Assembly (NCBI GenBank): GCA_910574715.1
Contig: CAJTCH010000054.1
Coordinates: forward strand, 1-32,121
From: Lachnospiraceae bacterium
GTDB taxonomy: Bacteria > Bacillota > Clostridia > Lachnospirales > Lachnospiraceae
Length of the DNA: 32,121 nt
Direction: 5' to 3'
The notes under the pieces were generated by a model that saw only the letters and a list, made by a program, of their open reading frames with translations, searched no databases and was not told the origin of the DNA. Below, piece after piece: positions 1-8,436 of this stretch (position 1 is the first letter of the stretch; the number at the start of each line of letters is the position of its first letter). Position numbers and translations under genes: made by a program.

Positions 1-161
1 TCCTTTCAGTGTTTGTGGGTTAGTAATAGTATTGACACAAAAAAGGGAGGTCATTGCTTTTTTTCTTGAAAAAGTGGTGTAATCCTTGGAATTATAAGGT
101 TTGCAACAAAAAATATAGTGGTAGATTTGACACTACCTAATTTAAAATGGAGGAAAGAAAT

Positions 162-1229
162 ATGAGAAATGCAAAAGTTTCTAAAATTCTGGCAGCTTCA
201 ATGGCTGCAACAATGTTATTGACACCAGCAACAGTATTGGCTGATGATGTCGTAGACATCTCACAAGCTGGCGGCGAAGTGAGTGGTAGTGGTGATTTTG
301 AAGGATATGTAGACAAGAATGTTTTTCGCGTTGTCCTTCCAACAATTTCTGATGTCAATTTTACAATGGATCCGCAAGGATTATTGCACGGTGCTGATGC
401 CTCAACCTATCCAACCGAAGGGCCCGCCGTATATTTTGCAAACGCTCCTGCAGATGCCGGTGATCCTACTGCCTATTCCAATACCAGCGATGGTATAGTT
501 TTTGTCAACAAGAGTTCCTACGATATAAAAGTCGGCTTAGCTGTAACACTTAATACCGGCGATATCACATTAGCAAAAGCTGCCGATGTAGCGTCTGCAA
601 CCACGCCTTCACTTAATCTAGGACTGAAAAAAGATAGCGAAGATGCTGTCGATATTGATTCTGCAGCTTTTAAAAGTGCAGCAGATACAGTGGATGCTGT
701 TCCTGCCAAAACAGATAGCGCGGATGGTTATTATGTAAAAGCAGAGCAGGGTAATCCAGGAGAGGAAGGAGTATCTCCAAATGGTTATAAATATTCCTAT
801 GCTCTAGATGATAGCTATACTGCTGGTGCCGATCAAACAGTGACATACAAATTAACCGGTGCCTGCAATGATGTTGCCGGTTGGGGTAATATTAAAAATA
901 AAAATGTGACTGCCAAAATCGCTTGGACAATTACTGACGCAACTGCGCCAGCAATTACTGGAACAGCTTACAGCGTAAGTAGTAAAACTAATACTTATAC
1001 TTTAGAAAATATTTCTCAGGGAATCACCTCTATTGGTGTTTCCACTGACGGTACTACAGTTTCTGGCAATCTCCCTGATGACGCTTATTCAGTAGCTAGT
1101 AACACTTTAACAATTGATGGTACAAAAAATACATTTGTTGGTTCCGGTGGCGTTGGAAAAGTACGTTATTTCTTCGTAACCTTTGCTGATGGCAGTAAAA
1201 TAAAATTCTCTGTTAATGTTGCAGCATAG
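162..1229 (+). CDS. Secreted protein with signal peptide and DPQGL-type motif (paralog of 3787-4527)
   Basis: Encodes about 355 aa. The in-frame ATG at 147 overlaps the GGAGG ribosome binding site at 149-153, so the ATG at 162, eight bases after it, is the likely start. Residues 1-28 form a signal peptide (basic start, hydrophobic core, VLADD cleavage region). The mature part is acidic and rich in Ser, Thr, Gly and Ala with almost no Cys, as in extracellular beta-rich proteins. Landmarks are VVLPT, then MDPQGLL, then FVNKSSYDIKVGL, and later KLTGA followed by AWTITDA. All have counterparts in the gene at 3787-4527, which lacks the roughly 75-residue C-terminal extension seen here. The AWTITDA segment recalls the end of WxL-type cell-surface domains, but this is only a resemblance. 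No LPXTG anchor or C-terminal membrane segment is seen, so it is probably released or held non-covalently. Function unknown. Confidence 0.85.
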   Translation: MRNAKVSKILAASMAATMLLTPATVLADDVVDISQAGGEVSGSGDFEGYVDKNVFRVVLPTISDVNFTMDPQGLLHGADASTYPTEGPAVYFANAPADAGDPTAYSNTSDGIVFVNKSSYDIKVGLAVTLNTGDITLAKAADVASATTPSLNLGLKKDSEDAVDIDSAAFKSAADTVDAVPAKTDSADGYYVKAEQGNPGEEGVSPNGYKYSYALDDSYTAGADQTVTYKLTGACNDVAGWGNIKNKNVTAKIAWTITDATAPAITGTAYSVSSKTNTYTLENISQGITSIGVSTDGTTVSGNLPDDAYSVASNTLTIDGTKNTFVGSGGVGKVRYFFVTFADGSKIKFSVNVAA

Positions 1230-1255
1230 AAATATTTTATCTATCCTAAACGAAA

Positions 1256-1289
1256 TACCCCGCAACCTGTTGGTTGTGGGGTAATATTT
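1256..1289. terminator. Bidirectional intrinsic terminator
   Basis: A 12-bp stem pairs TACCCCGCAACC (1256-1267) with GGTTGTGGGGTA (1272-1283), with one G-T pair and a 4-base loop, followed by an AT-rich tract. It lies between the ends of the convergent secreted-protein and aminotransferase genes and could serve both strands. Confidence 0.8.
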
Positions 1290-1316
1290 GTAATTATAAA
1301 CAAAAAATATTTTCTA

Positions 1317-2450
1317 TCATTTTATTTCTTCAAGACTTTTTTGTATCAAGCAAACAATCTTATCTACCGTCTCATATTCCAACTCCGGATACAACGGCAG
1401 AACCAGTATGCGGTCGCTAACATTTCTTGCATTTTCTAACGGAATTTCTTTATACTTATTTTTAAAGCAGGCTGCATCTGCTGTAATTGGATAAAAATAT
1501 CTGCGTGAATAGATATTATGTTCCCTTAATCTCTCATACACTTTATCCCGAACACTTTGATCAAATATATCTGCCTGAAACAAAACAGGAAAATACCCAT
1601 AAGAATATGTAATTTCTTCATCATTATAAAGGCAAAGCCGAATACCAGGCAGCCCAGATAGCTTTTGAATATAATACTCCACCAGCGCCTTTCTTGCAAT
1701 GACATTTTGCTCCACATACCTCAGATTGCACAATCCCATCGCCGCGCTAAATTCATTCATTTTCGCGTTCGCACCAATATCTGACACTAGCACCTCAGAA
1801 CGTATACCAAAATTTTTCAAATTATATAGTTTTTTATATAGAGATTCTTCCCGAAAAGCAACTGCACCACCTTCAATCGTATTATATATTTTCGTTGCAT
1901 GAAAACTAAAAATTGATGCATCTCCATAGTTTCCTACCCCAACTCCATCTACTGATTCTCCAAAAGCATGCGCTGCATCGTAAATTACCTTGATATTATA
2001 TTTGTCAGCTATTTGCTGTATCTTTTTCACACTACATATATGACCATATACATGAACCGGCAATATAGCAACCGTCTTTTCTGTAATCAAACCTTCTATA
2101 CATTCTTCATCTATCGTATAATCTGATACTTTTATATCACAAAAAACAGGAACCAATTTATTACGAATAATCGCATGGGTCGTTGATATAAACGTAAAAG
2201 GTGTAGTAATGACTTCTCCTCCTTCAGGAAAACCCATTGCCTGAATTGCTAATTCCAATGCCATATGTCCGTTTACCATAAGCGATAGATACGGCACACC
2301 TAAATATTCCGTTAATTTTGCCTCCAACTGCTTGTGATAATTTCCCATATTAGTCAGCCAATGCGTTTCCCATAACGATTTAATCATCTCTACATATTCT
2401 TCAAAATCAGGCATCGAACTTCTTGTCACCATAATCTTTTTATTTTCCAT
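1317..2450 (-). CDS. DegT/DnrJ/EryC1/StrS family PLP-dependent sugar aminotransferase
   Basis: Encodes 377 aa, the usual length for this family of nucleotide-sugar aminotransferases. The family moves an amino group from glutamate to a keto-sugar, producing amino-deoxy sugars for polysaccharides or protein glycosylation. Visible signatures are TTPFTFISTTHAI in the PLP-phosphate region, the LPVHVYGH strand, the cofactor aspartate in VIYDAAHAFG, and the internal-aldimine lysine K187 in SFHATK, followed by the typical EGGA. It starts 31 bp after the stop of the sulfotransferase-like gene on the same strand, so the two are probably co-transcribed. The substrate cannot be read from the sequence; a VioA/FdtB-type dTDP-sugar aminotransferase is a reasonable guess. 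The DNA is AT-rich like its neighbours, suggesting acquisition as part of a surface-glycan cassette. No glycosyltransferase or sugar dehydratase is next to it. Confidence 0.9.
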   Translation of the reverse strand: MENKKIMVTRSSMPDFEEYVEMIKSLWETHWLTNMGNYHKQLEAKLTEYLGVPYLSLMVNGHMALELAIQAMGFPEGGEVITTPFTFISTTHAIIRNKLVPVFCDIKVSDYTIDEECIEGLITEKTVAILPVHVYGHICSVKKIQQIADKYNIKVIYDAAHAFGESVDGVGVGNYGDASIFSFHATKIYNTIEGGAVAFREESLYKKLYNLKNFGIRSEVLVSDIGANAKMNEFSAAMGLCNLRYVEQNVIARKALVEYYIQKLSGLPGIRLCLYNDEEITYSYGYFPVLFQADIFDQSVRDKVYERLREHNIYSRRYFYPITADAACFKNKYKEIPLENARNVSDRILVLPLYPELEYETVDKIVCLIQKSLEEIK

Positions 2451-2481
2451 TTACTGCCCTGACCTTCCAAAATTCTTTTTC

Positions 2482-3552
2482 CTAAACAAGTTCATTAAGG
2501 AGCCATTGCGTAATCCTACGCACTTTTTTCATTTCCAGTCCTTCATACACAGGAATCTCATAATCCATATTCTCGAACAGCTGCCCATTTCCTTTATGCA
2601 AAAATTTTTTTGCTACCATTGCGTTTTGTTTATAATATCTTTCCATAAACTCTATCCTCTCAGATTTATTAAAATACGCATAATCTTTTACTTTTTCCAA
2701 ATTTTCACAATATTGGATTAATAATTGATTAATTTTTCCATTTCTAATATCCATATATTTTTTATATTCCAGTATATCTCTATCCAAACGATGATTTCCT
2801 TGTTTTCGATCTATTTTCTTGAAATAATTAACTTCTTCTGTATTGATTCCCAAAATATCTGTATAAAAATCAGAAATCAGATCTTTACGAAAAGCATTTT
2901 TTTCATAAGGCTTAACTATAAACTCTGCTGTATCAAAAATTTCTCTCCATTCTTCTAATACTGTAAAATAATTTAAATCAATTGGATTGCACATGACAAA
3001 TTCTTCAAATTCTGGCAAGCTTTCATCTCTGTCACTATACCAAATATTCTTACAATATTGATTATACTGTGCTTCTATAAACAAATCCTGTCTTCGCAAA
3101 TAACACACAATCACTACCTGATCGCAAAGTGAAAACAACAACTCTTTTAACCGCTTTCTCATATATGTATTAATCTTTCTCTTCTCCTGAACTGATAGTA
3201 TTGTATGTAATCCTACTAACGTCCGAAAAGCATCGGCAAAAAATGCTTCACTAGAAATAATAATATTCATATTTTCAAGAGAATGTTTAGAAATATTTGC
3301 AATTATATCATCTGGATTTTCAGCAACATGAAGAAATCTAGGATGGCTCTTATACTTTTCATACATTCCTTCTTCAACCAAAGCTTCCCTTAGAAGTCCA
3401 TAACAAAGATTGGAATGCAGATAATAATTGTCAAAATAATCCCCGTAATAAAACCCATTTTCCAACAAACATCTTCTATTCAAATGCATATCAAATTGCA
3501 ATGCCGTGCTGCCCGTTTTAAATGTACCAATATGTAAAAATATCTTTCCCAT
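2482..3552 (-). CDS. Sulfotransferase-like P-loop protein
   Basis: Encodes 356 aa. Residues 7-19 (HIGTFKTGSTALQ) closely match the PAPS 5'-phosphosulfate loop of sulfotransferases, usually HIGxxKTGTTxLQ. Near residues 150-165 the stretch VIVCYLRRQDLFIEAQYNQ has the Arg-rich arrangement of the 3'-phosphate binding motif in bacterial carbohydrate sulfotransferases. No signal peptide or membrane segment is seen, so it is cytoplasmic. The start follows a GAGG ribosome binding site (AGAGGAACAGGT then ATG). It is the first gene of a two-gene operon with the aminotransferase, so the natural inference is modification of an amino-sugar glycan or glycoprotein. Members of this fold also include non-sulfating proteins of polysaccharide loci, so the reaction is not certain. 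The gene is strongly AT-rich compared with the flagellar genes. Confidence 0.65.
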   Translation of the reverse strand: MGKIFLHIGTFKTGSTALQFDMHLNRRCLLENGFYYGDYFDNYYLHSNLCYGLLREALVEEGMYEKYKSHPRFLHVAENPDDIIANISKHSLENMNIIISSEAFFADAFRTLVGLHTILSVQEKRKINTYMRKRLKELLFSLCDQVVIVCYLRRQDLFIEAQYNQYCKNIWYSDRDESLPEFEEFVMCNPIDLNYFTVLEEWREIFDTAEFIVKPYEKNAFRKDLISDFYTDILGINTEEVNYFKKIDRKQGNHRLDRDILEYKKYMDIRNGKINQLLIQYCENLEKVKDYAYFNKSERIEFMERYYKQNAMVAKKFLHKGNGQLFENMDYEIPVYEGLEMKKVRRITQWLLNELV

Positions 3553-3589
3553 ACCTGTTCCTCTCTAATTATTACTTTTCTTTAATCCT

Positions 3590-3714
3590 ATGATTAAAGC
3601 GTCAAAAGGGGTAATCAAGGAAAATGACCACAATATATAGAATATGTACCTCTGTCCAAATTACTATATATCGTACCATTCTTTTGAAAAATACCCTTTT
3701 GACGGGCTAATCAT
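3590..3714. repeat. Long imperfect palindrome, MITE-like element
   Basis: The two ends are inverted repeats of about 23 bases. The left reads ATGATTA, three bases, then CGTCAAAAGGGGTA (to 3613). The right, reverse-complemented from 3714 to 3692, reads ATGATTA, three bases, then CGTCAAAAGGGTA. Homology continues inward to ATATATAG / CTATATAT, so nearly the whole 125 bp can fold into one hairpin. CCTATG occurs at both edges (3587-3592 and 3715-3720), partly overlapping the left end, as a target duplication might. It carries no ORF and lies between the ends of two same-strand genes, where it may also act as a terminator for the gene at 3787-4527. Confidence 0.65.
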
Positions 3715-3786
3715 CCTATGCTTTACTTTATACTATCTTACAATCAACCATTATTTCTTTGATTACATTTGACTAACCATATTATC

Positions 3787-4527
3787 TTATATCCCCGTCA
3801 TAATCTCCCAAGTAACCGTTACTTCCGGCTTTGCCTCAAGCAACTCAGACCAATCCCCTTTTCCATTCGCCGCTCCTGTAAGCTGGAACGAATATTGACT
3901 AAACTCAATTCCTCCTACATCATTTCTTAACTTATAGACATACTCATTCTTCTCACCATCATATGTATACTCGTAAGCTCCTTCCGGCGCTGCGTCTAGT
4001 GTTACATCTATCGCTACGCCCTCCTGACCAATCGGAACTTCATTTTCACCATCCGTCACAGCCAAATAGAGACTCTCATCCGTATCCCCGTTGAATTCCT
4101 TATCATTAGTCATCATAATTCCTTCAATAGAAGATGGCGAAATGCTCACATGTAAAGAGACGTCCACAGCTATTGAACTTTTATTCGTAATCGTAACAAA
4201 ATCGCTTTTACTGTTATAGTCCTCTTCTGTCTCGCCATCCTTACGCTCGAAAAACACTGTTGAACCTGTCTCGAACTTCTTCCCGCCATATGCTACGCCT
4301 CCCGTCTTATTAATCAAGCCCTGCGGATCCAATATGAAATCAAATATTCCATCTGTCTCCGTAGGAAGGATAACCTGATAAATATCCGTCTTCACACTGC
4401 CCTCTACCTCGCCAATGCCAGTCTCACTCCCCTGTCCAAGGCTCTCTGCCCTAACTGATACAGACGAACTCATAATCATAGTTATACTTAAGAACAGTAG
4501 CACAAATCTTTTAACATTACGTCTCAT
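3787..4527 (-). CDS. Secreted protein with DPQGL-type motif (shorter paralog of 162-1229)
   Basis: Encodes 246 aa from the ATG at 4527, seven bases after a GAGGAGG ribosome binding site; an upstream in-frame ATG at 4545 overlaps that site. Residues 1-28 form a signal peptide (MRRNVKRF, a hydrophobic stretch, then SVRAES). Landmarks shared in order with the protein at 162-1229 are YQVILPT, LDPQGLI, a TVFF segment, ITNKSSIAVDVSL, QLTGA and a terminal TVTWEI. The ordered conservation over the full length indicates true paralogy despite low overall identity. This copy ends at the TVTWEI strand and lacks the extra C-terminal domain of its partner. No sorting signal or transmembrane anchor is visible. 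The role is unknown; a surface or extracellular beta-sandwich protein is inferred. Confidence 0.8.
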   Translation of the reverse strand: MRRNVKRFVLLFLSITMIMSSSVSVRAESLGQGSETGIGEVEGSVKTDIYQVILPTETDGIFDFILDPQGLINKTGGVAYGGKKFETGSTVFFERKDGETEEDYNSKSDFVTITNKSSIAVDVSLHVSISPSSIEGIMMTNDKEFNGDTDESLYLAVTDGENEVPIGQEGVAIDVTLDAAPEGAYEYTYDGEKNEYVYKLRNDVGGIEFSQYSFQLTGAANGKGDWSELLEAKPEVTVTWEIMTGI

Positions 4528-4738
4528 AACCCGCCTCCTCTTCATCTGCTTACAAAAATCTTTGATACATTTTATATAATATAATATATAAACTTAAATT
4601 ACTGCTCATACTCTATGAATATTCGTTCTAATAGAAGCATAAGCACATTGCATCTGATATCTATACGTTATATTCTGTTCATGGCAACCAGTGTACTATC
4701 TGTGCTACTAACTCATATGCCAATTCAAATCATCCCCT

Positions 4739-4925
4739 CTACACAACCACCTCAATCAATGTCATCGAACCTGATCTCTTTCACACCAACCGCTTTATTC
4801 TTATTGAGCTGTTCTTCCGTTCATGATAATCATTGCGCTTCTATATAGTAATCCACAACGCCATTGATAATCGGCTTCAAGTATAGCATAAAATACCGCC
4901 GTCCATCTTCCTCCATAAACTTCTG
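4739..4925 (-). pseudogene. Remnant of AAA-like ATPase/PD-(D/E)XK nuclease C-terminus
   Basis: Read on the minus strand from 4925, the frame gives QKFMEEDGRRYFMLYLKPII followed by NGVVDYYIEAQ, then a stop at 4830-4832. In the same frame after two stops comes TEEQLNKNKAVGVKEIRF, and a +1 shift gives TLIEVVV before a stop at 4739-4741. These blocks match, in order, the C-terminal part of the ATPase/nuclease family represented by the broken gene at 5415-6909, with the ExK nuclease core and other segments deleted. It cannot make a functional protein. The rest of the 4528-4963 interval is AT-rich near the upstream end of the secreted-protein gene, and I recognise nothing else there. Confidence 0.75.
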
Positions 4926-4963
4926 CCCCACATAGAAACACACCTCTTAACCGTTTCCATCTC

Positions 4964-5272
4964 CTATGCCGTTTTCTTCTCCAATTCTTCAACCCTCTTT
5001 GACAACTCATCTATCATTTTTAATAATAATGCTGTATTGTCATTTTCAAGCTTAGTAATCCTATAATATTGATTCAGTTCTTCAAGATTCTTCTGAACCT
5101 TATTTATCTTATTTTCCAAATATACTTGTGTCCGTCCGATTTCATCCAACATAAAATTTTCTGTCTTTGATAATCTTTCATCAATTACAGATTCTATCAC
5201 TTTTGGCATTCTTTCATCAATTACAGATTCCATCATACCTTTCAATAATTTTATATCATCTTGACCTAACAT
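4964..5272 (-). CDS. Small coiled-coil hypothetical protein
   Basis: Encodes 102 aa, acidic, with heptad-like Leu, Ile and Val spacing across most of its length, predicting a long coiled coil (about residues 30-100). Residues 14-33 carry a short internal duplication, ESVIDERMPKVIESVIDER. No signal peptide or membrane segment is seen. The start follows a good ribosome binding site (AAAGGAGATAGGTC then ATG). Small proteins of this kind, beginning with an acidic stretch and continuing as a coiled coil, are frequent in Lachnospiraceae without known function. It sits between two decayed copies of the ATPase/nuclease family but shows no homology to that family, and may be independent of it. Confidence 0.65.
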   Translation of the reverse strand: MLGQDDIKLLKGMMESVIDERMPKVIESVIDERLSKTENFMLDEIGRTQVYLENKINKVQKNLEELNQYYRITKLENDNTALLLKMIDELSKRVEELEKKTA

Positions 5273-5414
5273 GACCTATCTCCTTTCCTATCATTTTTAA
5301 TAATCTCATTGTATCAAAAGATAACATACTTGTGAAGAGATAAAACGCAATCTCCCAATACTCCGTCATCACCAGAAATATCCCTCACATACCTTTCTGC
5401 CAGAATCTCCACTT

Positions 5415-6909
5415 CTACACAACCGCCTCCACCAACACCCTGTCCCCGAACCGATACTCTTTCACACCAATCTCCTTCTTCTCATTAAAATTAAAACTGA
5501 GCATATATCCTTTCTTCAGATGATAATGATCAAGATAGCTTATAAGCTGCTCTTCTAAGCGTTCATGATAAGCATTTCCCCTCCAAACCTTCATCTCAAT
5601 TATATATTGTACACCGCGATAATCGATGATAAGGTCTGTCCGTTCCTGATTCCTGATAAATATCATCAAAATGCACAACAAATTTCTCAAGGATACGTTC
5701 TACATCCAATTGGCCATCCTGAACAAAGAGATTCTTATCCAGAACCGCCAGCTTACACATGTCTCTATTCAATGCTTCCGGCAATGTGAGGAAATAATTA
5801 TACAGGCGGGTCTCAAATATCCTGTTTGCAATCTGTAAAGTCCCTTTCTTCACTTTTACAAACCCGAACATCAGAAGTATATCCGTCGCTGCATCATCCA
5901 CATTGTACAAGATAACCTGCCCTTGAAACAAAAGAAGGTATATCATCTCCTTAAGATCTTGATAAGCATTTAGCTTGCCAATCAACGATTCGAACAATGT
6001 ATTCTTCTCACTAACCAGCATTTTCACAGCTTCCAACACTCCTTCTGTCGTCCAGGCACTCTTCTTATCCTTAAATTCCGTTGTTCCGGCAAGCTTCTCA
6101 TCCATTAATTTACATAAACGCGAAACCAGAAACGGATAACCGGAAGTATAGTCATAGATTGTATCCGCTATCTCCCATATATCTATCTTCATGCCATGAT
6201 CAGCTTCATACGCTTTCAACATTCCGGCTATATCTGCAGATGAAAAACTCATATCCACATCAAAATCAGCCGCAATGTTCCACGGACTATTTTGCTTATG
6301 TTCCTCTTCTTGCCGAATCTTTTTGCGAATATTACGAATATCATAGACTCCGGCAAGAATGACTGACTGAAATGCAGCGGTTCTGTCACGATCAAGATAA
6401 GCGGCTCTCAACTGTGCAAGGAAATCAAGAAATACCTGATTGTTTGAGGCTGTATCAATCTCATCTATCACTAACACGACTGGTTTTGCGGACTCTTCAC
6501 ACCACTCGCTGAAGCAAGCGAACATCTCTGCCATTCGAACATTTCGCTCACTGCTGTCTGATAAATCATACAACCGTTCTTTTACATCATCCGCAACCTC
6601 AGTCATCCGCCGAATTCTCCTGCTTATTTCCCGTGTCAGCGCGCGAACAAATGTACTTCCATTTATATATTCTTCTGATTCTATATTCTGAAAATCTAAG
6701 CTTATCACCAGATATTCTTCTTCCAAATAATCTGCAAGTGCATGCAACAGAGTTGTTTTGCCATACTGTCTCGCCTTACTGATAACAAAATACTCTCCAT
6801 CCTCTACCATCTGTCTGATCTGTTGAAGCCTGGATCCAAGATGTACCATATAATGCCTGTCACATCTGCAGGCGCCATTTACATTAAAAATCTTCGTCAT
6901 GTGATCCAT
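5415..6909 (-). pseudogene. Broken AAA-like ATPase with PD-(D/E)XK nuclease domain (internal deletion plus frameshift)
   Basis: The first frame runs from the ATG at 6909, five bases after GAGAGGAG, for 437 codons to 5596. It has a P-loop-like segment at residues 44-53 (SKARQYGKTT) and a Walker B segment near residue 145 (VVLVIDEID). It reaches FVVHFDDIY and then leaves the family pattern. A second frame ending at 5415 continues the family as RNQERTDLIIDYRG, then IIEMK (the D...ExK nuclease core), GNAYHERLEEQL, HLKKGYMLSFNFN and the usual LVEAVV end. Intact relatives have about 35-45 residues between the HFDDIY and RTD motifs, here missing. The break is at about 5648-5663, next to a short repeat (CCTGATTCCTGAT). 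The gene starts 29 bp after the glycerophosphotransferase-like gene. The ATPase half could still be made, but the nuclease is out of frame. Confidence 0.85.
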
Positions 6910-6938
6910 GCACTCCTCTCTGAATTACTCCACACACC

Positions 6939-8285
6939 TTACACAATCTCCACATCCTGTATCATCACCGGCATCCCCGCCTGCTGACACAACTGCACCA
7001 GACTGCTGTGATCCCCATAATAAGCATCGCTCAGCGCGATCGCCCGGTCAAGCTCAGCGGAATCATCATAGATCCCCCATCCCTCTGCCCGGTACTCTTC
7101 CACCAACTTCTCATAATCCGCCCATAGTTCCGGCCGCATGGACTCAATCGTCGCCTTAATAAGCGGATGCGGCCGCCACAGCAGCGCCACATCATCCACG
7201 CTCTCCTTGAACGTCTCGAACACGGACCTCATTTTCACCAGCATCTTATCCTCATGCTGCAGCAACGCAGTCACACTTGTATTATATAAGATGACCTTCT
7301 TCCTGCTCCCATCCGGCTTCGCAAGGACACGCATCCACTCTCCCGGAATCTCGAAATCATCCTCCGTCGTCTCCAGTACCTTGTCCATCTTCGGCGAGCC
7401 AAGCCCCAGGATCTTCTTCTCCCACTGCGGCCTTGTCTCTTCGCCCACCGCCTCCGACAATATCTCGATATACGCCTTCCGCATATCTTCCGACTGAACG
7501 ACCACCACATCCGCATTAAGCACACCCGGTTCCACGCAGAAATGCGCGATTCCCTTCCGGGCCTCCGCATTCTCCGGATCGATCTCTCCCAGCACGAAGT
7601 AAGGAATGTAGACAAGCTTCTCCGTATACTGCTTCAGATTCTTGGAATAGAACTTCGGCGCCACACTCGTCACATAATTATATTCATCATAAGGATTATG
7701 GATAAATATCATATCCGGCTCCCGCACGGTAATATCATAATCATCATAATGCGTAACCGGAACATAAGCCGGATACTGGTCGCCCTCGTAGTGCATCTCC
7801 TTAAAACTGCCGTCCGGATTCTTGTCAAAATACGGGATCGGTATCACATAGGCATCGCAGTCCGGATCCTCATCCGCTGCCTTCCACACGCTTTCCAGAG
7901 AATCCCACATAGACGCTTTATATGGAAGGAATACTACTTCTTTTCGTTCCGGGATATCATATTTCACACTGTTACCCATCCGGATCAGAGATTTGCGGAG
8001 GGCCTTGCTCACCTGATTCGAATTAACCGGTATATTCTGGCTGAGTTTCTCATAGAACTGATACGCCAGCTCACAGTAGTCTTCAATCATCGGGATCGTA
8101 ACAAAATCTTCGCCTTCCACAGCTTCGATGATCTCTCCAAGCTTAATGGCACACTCCTGGCACTGCGCCAGCAGATCCAGCGCCGCTTCCGTATTCCTCG
8201 TATCGATCGTCTTCTTAATCCCGTCATGCGCCCGCTCAAGAAGCCCGATAAAATCCTCCGCCTGTTTCTTCTGTTTTTTTGTCAT
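6939..8285 (-). CDS. CDP-glycerol glycerophosphotransferase-like (GT-B type) protein
   Basis: Encodes 448 aa. The ATG at 8285 is chosen because it lies seven bases after an AGGGGG ribosome binding site; the ATG at 8291 is too close to it, and longer starts read through non-coding sequence. Residues 1-110 are helical and charged. After that come features of the glycerophosphotransferase superfamily: the EKLVYIPYFVLGEI segment, VVVVQSEDMRKAYIE, ILGLGSPKMDKV, a second-domain strand KKVILYNTSVTALL, the LLWRPHPL motif, and a nucleotide-site end DAYYGDHSSLVQLC followed by GMPVMI. No membrane segment is present, so it acts in the cytoplasm or at the membrane surface. It might add glycerol phosphate or a related group to a wall polymer or flagellar glycan. 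It lies 151 bp downstream of flhX, suggesting a link to the flagellar locus, but the true substrate is unknown. Confidence 0.6.
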   Translation of the reverse strand: MTKKQKKQAEDFIGLLERAHDGIKKTIDTRNTEAALDLLAQCQECAIKLGEIIEAVEGEDFVTIPMIEDYCELAYQFYEKLSQNIPVNSNQVSKALRKSLIRMGNSVKYDIPERKEVVFLPYKASMWDSLESVWKAADEDPDCDAYVIPIPYFDKNPDGSFKEMHYEGDQYPAYVPVTHYDDYDITVREPDMIFIHNPYDEYNYVTSVAPKFYSKNLKQYTEKLVYIPYFVLGEIDPENAEARKGIAHFCVEPGVLNADVVVVQSEDMRKAYIEILSEAVGEETRPQWEKKILGLGSPKMDKVLETTEDDFEIPGEWMRVLAKPDGSRKKVILYNTSVTALLQHEDKMLVKMRSVFETFKESVDDVALLWRPHPLIKATIESMRPELWADYEKLVEEYRAEGWGIYDDSAELDRAIALSDAYYGDHSSLVQLCQQAGMPVMIQDVEIV

Positions 8286-8436
8286 ATACATTCCCCCTTC
8301 CCGTGCGCCCATTTCATTCATAACAATAAGTGTAATAAAACGCATGGTTATCAGAAAAAAATGGCTACAGATCACTCAACGAGCAAACTGTAACCCTATA
8401 TCCAACTGCTCAAAGTACAGCAATTCAGTTGATCTT

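Noticed and set aside
32..37. TTGACA as a promoter for the secreted protein at 162
   Set aside because: No -10 element lies 16-18 bases downstream. The true promoter in 1-146 could not be assigned.
119..138. Small GGTAG/CTACC hairpin ahead of the secreted-protein ribosome binding site
   Set aside because: Only five pairs in AT-rich DNA; too weak to call a regulatory element.
4615..4848. 77-aa plus-strand ORF
   Set aside because: It overlaps the minus-strand ATPase/nuclease remnant, which shows clear family blocks; no ribosome binding site precedes it.
7542..8393. 283-aa plus-strand ORF opposite the glycerophosphotransferase-like gene
   Set aside because: It mirrors the minus-strand gene, is rich in His, Arg and Ile as complement shadows are, has no ribosome binding site, and the opposite frame carries family motifs.
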